In this document: positions 22,704-27,453 of the stretch, piece after piece
Position numbering within the stretch: position 1 is the stretch's first letter
Layout: every line of letters begins with the position of its first letter
From: an uncultured Candidatus Saccharibacteria bacterium
GTDB taxonomy: Bacteria; Patescibacteriota; Saccharimonadia; Saccharimonadales; Saccharimonadaceae
Length of the DNA: 27,453 nt
Direction of reading: 5' to 3'
Assembly (NCBI GenBank): GCA_948623715.1
Contig: CAPHDI010000016.1
Coordinates: forward strand, 1-27,453
The notes under the pieces: generated by a model
What the model saw: the letters and a program-made list of their open reading frames with translations, nothing else
Database searches by the model: none
What the model was told of the DNA's origin: nothing
Program-made: the position numbers and the translations under genes

Positions 22704-25196
22704 TTATCCATTCACAACTCTCAGCGTCAGCTCGCGCTCCCCGCTCTTCGCCTTTTCTCGCTTCAATCCAATCTTTGCGATATTCCCTTTTTCTAGTGCA
22801 CCTTCAATCATCGCTTCCGCGATCATCGTCTCGATTTGATCCTCGATCACTCGTCGCAGCGGCCGCGCGCCATTCTTCGGATCATATCCTTCTTCAATTA
22901 ACTTCTTCTTCACTTCCGGCGTCACCTGTAGGGTCAGACCTTTCGCCGACAAGCGCTTCCTTAGCTCCTCAATCAAGTTATCGAAGATCCGCTCCACATT
23001 CTCCTGTGTCAAAGGATGGAATACTAGCACTGCATCCAGCCGATTTACCAGCTCCGGTTTCATTACCTTCTTCAGCTCTCGCATCGCAACTTCTTTGCTA
23101 TTCTCGTATTCATCCTCAAGCTTCCGCTTATCCATCAAGCCTTTCACCGTGAAACCAAATTCACTATCGCGATACATCTCATTCGCCCCTAAGTTTGATG
23201 TTAAGATTACGATCGTATTATTAAACTTCACCTTATTCCCCTGGCCATCCGTCAACACACCGTCTTCAAGGATCTGCAACAGCATATTAAACACATCTGG
23301 ATGCGCCTTCTCGATTTCATCAAACAACACTACCGCATAAGGCTTCCGTCGCACCGCTTCGGTCAGCTTCCCACCATCTTCATAACCGACATATCCCGCC
23401 GGCGCCCCTACCAGCCGCGAGACATTATGCTTCTCGCCAAATTCTGACATATCGATCTTAATCAGCGCATTCTCCCCACCGAACACTTCTCGTGCAATCA
23501 CCCGCGCCAGCTCCGTCTTCCCCACTCCCGTCGGCCCCATAAATAGGAAGCTTCCAATCGGTCGCTCCGGGTCCGCGATACCACTCCGCCCTCGCCGGAT
23601 TGCCTTCGCCACCGTCTTGATCGCTTCATTTTGTCCGACCACCGACTTTTTCAGATGATCTTCCAATTTTCCGAGCAATTCCAGCTCCGATCCATGTACC
23701 TTCGCCACCGGGATCCCAGTCTTCAATGACACCGCCAGTGCCAGATCTTCTTCAGTCAATACTGGTAGCTCTTCCGCACCTTTCTTTTTCATCGCTTTCA
23801 GAGTTTTCTTAATCTGCTCCGACTCCGTCTTCAGGTTCGCTGCCTTTTCGAAGTCTTCCTTTTCCGCCGCTTCCTGCATTTGTTCTTCTAGCTGCGTTAG
23901 CTGCACTTTCAGCTTCTTATATTCCGATCCGCCATTTTTATCCGCTGCAACTTTCGTAATTGCCGCCGCTTCATCTAGCACATCAATCACTTTGTCCGGC
24001 ATAAACCGATCGTTGATATACCGACCCGACATATTTATTGCCGTCTCTAGCATTTCATCCGGAATCTGCACCCCATGATGCTTCTCGTAATGCCCCTTAA
24101 TCCCCTTGAGAATCTTCAGCGTCACCGCCGGGCTCGGCTCTTCGACCATCACCGTCTGGAATCGCCGCGCCAGCGCCTTATCTTTCTCAATATATTTCCG
24201 ATACTCATCCATTGTCGTCGCACCGATCAGCTGTAACTGCCCTCGCGCTAACGCCGGTTTCAAGATATTCGCCGCATCCATGCTACTCTCTCCCGCCCCC
24301 GCCCCTGAGAGTAAATGTAGCTCATCGATAAATAATATCACATCATCGTTCTCGATCGCTTCATCGATAATACCTTTGATTCTCTCTTCAAATTCTCCTC
24401 GGAACTTCGTCCCCGCTACGATATTCGACAAATCTACCTGGAAAATCCGTTTCCCCACCAAGCTTCCCGGCACATCGTTCTTCACAATCCGCTCCGCCAA
24501 GCCTTCGACAATCGCCGTCTTCCCTACCCCCGCCTCGCCGATCAAGACTGGATTCGACTTCGTCCGCCGGCTCAATACCGTCACGACTCGCTCGATTTCT
24601 CGATCTCGCCCAATCACCGCGTCGAGCTTATCATCTTTCGCCATATCAGTCAAATCTTGACCGTATTTTTTCAGCCAGCGCAGCTGTCCACCCTTCCGAA
24701 ACTCCTTCTTCCGCTCTTGATTCCGCTCATGCTCCGCCTGCGCATCCAGCTCCTCCTCGATCACCGTCATCAGCTGCTCCAGATCCACCCCCATCTTCCC
24801 GAGCAATACCGCCCCTCGCGAGCTCTGCTGCGATACTAGCGCATACAATATATATTCCGTTCCCACCGTCCGCGATCCCCGCTCCGTCGCGTAATGATCC
24901 GCCATTCTCAGCGTCAGCACCGCCGACTCCGACAGCGACATCATCGCCATCGCCGAGCCGCCGTTTACCTCCGCCGCTTCCTGACCGAGCGCCTTCTCCG
25001 CTTTATCGAGATCAACATCATATTTCGCTAGAATCCGCGCCCCCGCCGACGCATCCTGCGCCAACACTCCGAGCAAAATATGCTCCGTCCCCATATAGCC
25101 GTTATTATATTTTTTGCTATAAACATCCGCCTTCTGCAACGCAAACCGCGCGTCCTCCGAAAGCCGATTCATCATTTCACTAAATTCGTTTTCCAT
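22704..25196 (-). CDS. clpC: ClpC-type AAA+ unfoldase
   Basis: An 830-residue HSP100 protein: tandem ClpN repeats (about 1-150), first AAA+ domain with Walker A GEAGVGKT (220-227) and Walker B VILFIDEL (286-293), a middle region containing a UVR-like helix pair (about 430-465), and the second AAA+ domain with GPTGVGKT (554-561). It unfolds substrates and feeds them to ClpP; the FGF-containing loop (SEFGFTVKG) is the likely ClpP contact. Middle-domain length and position suit ClpC rather than ClpB or ClpA. First gene of the clpC/metalloprotease/clpP operon and preceded by a CIRCE-type operator overlapping its promoter. Confidence 0.95.
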   Translation of the reverse strand: MENEFSEMMNRLSEDARFALQKADVYSKKYNNGYMGTEHILLGVLAQDASAGARILAKYDVDLDKAEKALGQEAAEVNGGSAMAMMSLSESAVLTLRMADHYATERGSRTVGTEYILYALVSQQSSRGAVLLGKMGVDLEQLMTVIEEELDAQAEHERNQERKKEFRKGGQLRWLKKYGQDLTDMAKDDKLDAVIGRDREIERVVTVLSRRTKSNPVLIGEAGVGKTAIVEGLAERIVKNDVPGSLVGKRIFQVDLSNIVAGTKFRGEFEERIKGIIDEAIENDDVILFIDELHLLSGAGAGESSMDAANILKPALARGQLQLIGATTMDEYRKYIEKDKALARRFQTVMVEEPSPAVTLKILKGIKGHYEKHHGVQIPDEMLETAINMSGRYINDRFMPDKVIDVLDEAAAITKVAADKNGGSEYKKLKVQLTQLEEQMQEAAEKEDFEKAANLKTESEQIKKTLKAMKKKGAEELPVLTEEDLALAVSLKTGIPVAKVHGSELELLGKLEDHLKKSVVGQNEAIKTVAKAIRRGRSGIADPERPIGSFLFMGPTGVGKTELARVIAREVFGGENALIKIDMSEFGEKHNVSRLVGAPAGYVGYEDGGKLTEAVRRKPYAVVLFDEIEKAHPDVFNMLLQILEDGVLTDGQGNKVKFNNTIVILTSNLGANEMYRDSEFGFTVKGLMDKRKLEDEYENSKEVAMRELKKVMKPELVNRLDAVLVFHPLTQENVERIFDNLIEELRKRLSAKGLTLQVTPEVKKKLIEEGYDPKNGARPLRRVIEDQIETMIAEAMIEGALEKGNIAKIGLKREKAKSGERELTLRVVNG

Positions 25197-25249
25197 AAAA
25201 CTCCACTTTCTGCTTTATCAATATATCATAAACAACAAAACTTGTTTTC

Positions 25250-25278
25250 ATTGTATCATATTAGCACTCGAATGGCAA
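25250..25278 (-). promoter_or_regulatory. Promoter of the clpC operon
   Basis: TTGCCA (plus 25273-25278), 17-nt spacer, TACAAT (plus 25250-25255) on the minus strand. The -35 and half of the spacer lie inside the CIRCE-like inverted repeat. A GTGGAG Shine-Dalgarno precedes the ATG. Confidence 0.7.
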
Positions 25279-25287
25279 GACTGCTAA
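25261..25287. promoter_or_regulatory. CIRCE-type operator (HrcA site) of clpC
   Basis: TTAGCACTC, nine bases, GACTGCTAA: matches the CIRCE consensus TTAGCACTC-N9-GAGTGCTAA at 17 of 18 positions with exact spacing. It overlaps the clpC promoter, so HrcA bound here would block transcription until heat shock. hrcA itself is not in the window. Confidence 0.85.
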
Positions 25288-25317
25288 TCATAAAAACTTA
25301 TTCCATTTTAATTTTTA

Positions 25318-25326
25318 TGCTATAAT
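25318..25326 (+). promoter_or_regulatory. Extended -10 promoter of the ncRNA at 25333
   Basis: TGC-TATAAT (hexamer 25321-25326) on plus, diverging from the clpC promoter across the CIRCE element, which lies about 30 nt upstream. Confidence 0.65.
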
Positions 25327-25332
25327 AAAGTT

Positions 25333-25548
25333 AAGATGAAGGTCATCTCGGGAACTCGTGGTACGGGATTTCGGCCACGACGCGACCCCTCTCGGCGATT
25401 TCCGCCCACGCAGCGCGCCGCGAAAAGACATAACGCTTGACTCCGACCAAAATCCTGGCCGCAAGAATTAACCTCTAGCATATCGTAGCGTGCGAGCTAG
25501 CGGCGACACAGGGGGGACCAAGCGAGCCTCTTTTAGAGGCTCGACTTT
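25333..25548 (+). ncRNA. Unassigned small RNA, about 215 nt
   Basis: A GC-rich segment between an AT-rich promoter and a hairpin terminator, with no reading frame resembling a protein. Predicted hairpins: GATG/CATC at the 5' end, TCGTGG/CCACGA (about 25355-25380), GGCG/CGCC (about 25395-25408), CTTG/CAAG (about 25437-25466), and CTAGC/GCTAG (about 25476-25502). A long-range CCCCTCT (about 25385-25391) / AGGGGGG (about 25510-25517) helix is possible. It has no recognisable SRP, tmRNA, RNase P or 6S signature that I could confirm. Composition and insulation suggest a stable housekeeping-type or regulatory RNA. Confidence 0.6.
25523..25548 (+). terminator. Terminator of the ncRNA
   Basis: CGAGCCTCT-TTT-AGAGGCTCG (9-bp perfect stem) followed by ACTTTAA; the T-tract is short. 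A repeat of TCGACTTTAAT follows directly. Confidence 0.7.
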
Positions 25549-25558
25549 AATCTCGACT

Positions 25559-25969
25559 TTAATTATAAAAATGATATTTTAATATTCTCAACAAATCTCC
25601 GCGCAATCTCTTCAAAGTAGCAGCATCAATTTCATCGACTACCCGTTCTAAGCATTTTACATCTAACGTCCGTATTTGGTCAAATAATAAATATTCTAGT
25701 TTTCCAGCCACTACTACATCCCGATAATTCGCACCATTCTTCTTTTGCGAAGTAATCGGCGCAACTAGCGCCTGGGTTTTATTCAACATTGCCAATAGTA
25801 ACGCAGGACGCGTAAATCTTTCACCCTTACCATCTTCTCCGGAACCAACGTTTACACCTAAATTCGTCCAGTATACTACCCCGCTCTTATAAAAACTTGC
25901 GCGCTCTCGCCCTTCCACCTCTTCCGCCACTTTCGCCCAACCAGCAAAATCTTTCCGATAATTTCCCAT
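25559..25969 (-). CDS. MazF/PemK-like toxin domain protein
   Basis: A 136-residue protein. The segment SGVVYWTNLGVNVGSGEDGKGERFTRPALLLAMLN matches the N-terminal strand and loop of MazF/PemK endoribonucleases (family pattern vywv.lG.n.G.E..k.RPvlvl), followed by ALVAPITSQKKNG and a strand-helix ending LERVVDEIDAATLKRLRGDLLRIL. Such proteins usually cut mRNA. There is no adjacent antitoxin gene on the same strand within the 80-nt upstream gap, so this is an orphan or a domesticated relative. Confidence 0.72.
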   Translation of the reverse strand: MGNYRKDFAGWAKVAEEVEGRERASFYKSGVVYWTNLGVNVGSGEDGKGERFTRPALLLAMLNKTQALVAPITSQKKNGANYRDVVVAGKLEYLLFDQIRTLDVKCLERVVDEIDAATLKRLRGDLLRILKYHFYN

Positions 25970-26074
25970 TCGCGCATTATATCATGTTTCGTTCCCCAGT
26001 TCCAAGCACTAGTATATTTATTCATTCCATTTTACAAGATCAATAACTTTATTTTCCTAAACCCAAAACTTTTG

Positions 26075-26083
26075 TGCTATAAT
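26075..26083 (+). promoter_or_regulatory. Extended -10 promoter of RNA element copy 3
   Basis: TGC-TATAAT followed by six bases and the G at 26090. Confidence 0.65.
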
Positions 26084-26089
26084 GGAATT

Positions 26090-26239
26090 GTTAAAACGAT
26101 TTTATTATATATAGCAGATCTAATTTTTATTAGTTTTCTTTCGTATTCGTGGCACAAAATGGCGCCGTAAGGTCCGACAAGTCACGAATCGAAAGATTTG
26201 CTGATAAAATCGTTTTAACACCCTCGTGGTGCCATTTTT
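26090..26239 (+). ncRNA. Structured RNA element, copy 3 (leader of FISUMP copy 3)
   Basis: The basal helix pairs 26090-26105 with 26204-26219: 16 perfect pairs. The middle helix pairs 26113-26121 with 26194-26202 (9 bp, one G-U). The apical stem pairs 26138-26151 with 26183-26195 with one bulge. The loop (26152-26182) holds TGGCGCCGTAAGG (26160-26172); the tail CCTCGTGGTGCCA (26222-26234) pairs with it using three wobbles and one mismatch, so pairing is largely kept despite four base changes. T5 follows at 26235-26239. The FISUMP reading frame opens 118 nt beyond. Confidence 0.78.
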
Positions 26240-26304
26240 GTATTATGCATGTTTGTCTATCTGTATGCATAAGTTATATAACCTAGCCAGTTATATCCTA
26301 TTTA

Positions 26305-26493
26305 CAAAAATGAGCCTCCTGCGAGAACTTACAACACATACGCCAAAGGAGGGCATAATACTAAAAATAAAGAAAACTAAATCTTATCAATTTAGAAAAT
26401 CACACGGAGACTCTGCACGTAATGTATATACGAGAAGAGTAGCATGCGCGTTAGCTCTTATTTGTGGTATTGTGCCATCCTTAGCGTTACTTA
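26305..26493 (+). repeat. 189-bp near-identical block shared with 17288-17476
   Basis: Same block as at 17288, with three differences seen by eye: one in the leader, one at the start codon (ATA for ATG) and one in codon 9. Contains the RBS hairpin. Confidence 0.85.
26315..26352 (+). promoter_or_regulatory. RBS-sequestering hairpin, FISUMP copy 3
   Basis: CCTCCTGCG (26315-26323) pairs with CGC (26341-26343) and AGGAGG (26347-26352), identical to copy 2. Confidence 0.55.
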
Positions 26494-27453
26494 CTTATTA
26501 TAATCCATATACAGAATCTACTTATGCTGCTAGAAAAACATTAAGTAACATTACTACCATGCAAGAAATGACTACTGATATATGTAATAACTCTGCACTA
26601 GGACAATCTAATACATTAACTGATATTCGTGATAACTCTACTTATACTGTAGCTAGACTTAGTGATGGTAATTGTTGGATGACACAGAACTTAAGACTAT
26701 CGCAAGAAACTTTATCAACAACCGGACACTCTAATACCCTAACTAGTACAGACACTGACGTCAGTGAAGACTATGAGCTTCCTGCTAGCGGAGCATGGCT
26801 TAATGACAATACGGCACAAGGTATTATTGCATCAACTGACGATGATTATGGCGCATATTACACCTGGTGTGCAGCGACGGCTAATACCTGTCAAGTTGAT
26901 GGCACGCCAATCGAAACAGGTGACGCAACATCAAGTATCTGCCCAAAAGGCTGGCGATTACCAACCGGCGGAGAAAGCGGAGAATTTCGAGCGTTATTTC
27001 AAAATTATCCAAACAACGACTCCCCATCAGCTTTTCAAATTAATAATGGCAAAAATGGCTTCTGGCTAGGAGGAGCAAACACTACCGAAGGCGGAATTTT
27101 CTTCCCGGCCGCTGGAGACGTAGTTAGTGGTAACAGTACTGTTTCTAGTGCAGGGCTATATGGCCCTTATTGGTCTGGCACAGCTCGCAATGCTGATTCA
27201 GCATACAATTTTGATTTTCGACATAATATTATATATACCACCGGGTCATATTACAGACGTTATGGTTATCCGACTCGTTGTCTCGCTCCTGCCTCCAGCA
27301 CCGATTTCCCAGACCGCTTCGATGAGAAGGATGTAGAAGTTGTTGCAGTCCGAGTATCTCCGGTAATTAGTATTGACGCTACATCCGGTATGAAAGAAGA
27401 AGTAGATCCAAATAAGATAACTACAGGAACTATTAGTGCAACAGTATCAGCTA
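26358..27453 (+). pseudogene. FISUMP-family surface protein, start codon ATA, truncated by window edge
   Basis: An open frame of 365 codons with no stop, running past the right edge. The position aligned with the ATG of the copy at 17341 is ATA (26358-26360), with the same AAAGGAGGG upstream; the first in-frame ATG is at 26558, after the export segment. The product otherwise has all family parts: basic N-terminus, hydrophobic segment, NISTMQEM-like NITTMQEM, NCWMTQNLRL, ICPKGWRLPTGG, FFPAAGD, YWSG, TRCLAPASS, then VISIDATSGMKEEVDPN of the C-terminal domain. Either translation begins inefficiently at AUA or the gene is silent. Because the rest is undamaged, silencing would be recent. The call as pseudogene is provisional. 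Confidence 0.65.

Noticed and set aside
1..27453. CRISPR arrays, tRNA or rRNA genes, transposases
   Set aside because: No regularly spaced short repeats, tRNA cloverleaf, rRNA core sequence or transposase-like protein was seen on either strand.

Overview
The window looks like a compact, fermentative, cell-wall-building bacterium of the Patescibacteria/CPR radiation, most likely Candidatus Saccharibacteria (TM7). This is inferred from the streamlined division/cell-wall cluster, a truncated FtsQ, several mRNAs that appear leaderless, paralogous FISUMP-type surface proteins and a PfkB-like/class I aldolase fusion. UGA is used as a stop codon, which argues against the CPR lineages that read UGA as glycine. 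No taxonomic marker search was possible.

Layout. 1-248: two tandem minus-strand copies of a structured RNA element, the first cut by the window edge. 288-9943: a minus-strand dcw cluster in the order rsmH, ftsL-like, ftsI, mraY, ftsW, murG, ftsQ-like. It is interrupted by an opposite-strand RNA-plus-surface-protein cassette (4754-6338) and by a 560-nt gap with a structured region and a 22-codon ORF. 9944-10572: an AT-rich divergent intergenic region with a possible structured RNA and paired TTTTCCACA repeats. 10573-13644: a KwaB/DUF4868-like gene followed by a PfkB-like/class I aldolase fusion. 13704-16970: L25, a membrane-anchored exported protein, a small secreted protein and a CYTH protein, all on minus. 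17033-19579: a second RNA-plus-FISUMP cassette and an SPFH protein. 19699-25196: a sortase-substrate-like protein, RNase HI, and a clpC/metalloprotease/clpP operon under a CIRCE-type operator. 25321-25969: an unassigned ncRNA and a MazF-like toxin. 26075-27453: a third RNA-plus-FISUMP cassette, running off the right edge.

The most unusual signal is the repeated RNA element. Each copy has an extended -10 promoter, starts at a G, and folds into a long basal helix (10-17 bp) whose sequence differs completely between copies while pairing is kept. Each has an apical loop carrying a GGCACCATGAGG-like motif. In every complete copy that loop is complementary to the 3' tail CCTCGTGGTGCC followed by T5, with compensatory changes in copy 4. 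Three copies sit 68-120 nt upstream of FISUMP surface-protein genes, whose ribosome binding sites are themselves in a predicted hairpin. The two at the left edge are in tandem. This fits either a new cis-acting attenuator/riboswitch class or a family of small RNAs tied to surface variation. Of the three FISUMP genes, one is frameshifted, one appears intact and one has ATA in place of its start ATG, so the family looks like a set of differentially silenced surface antigens.
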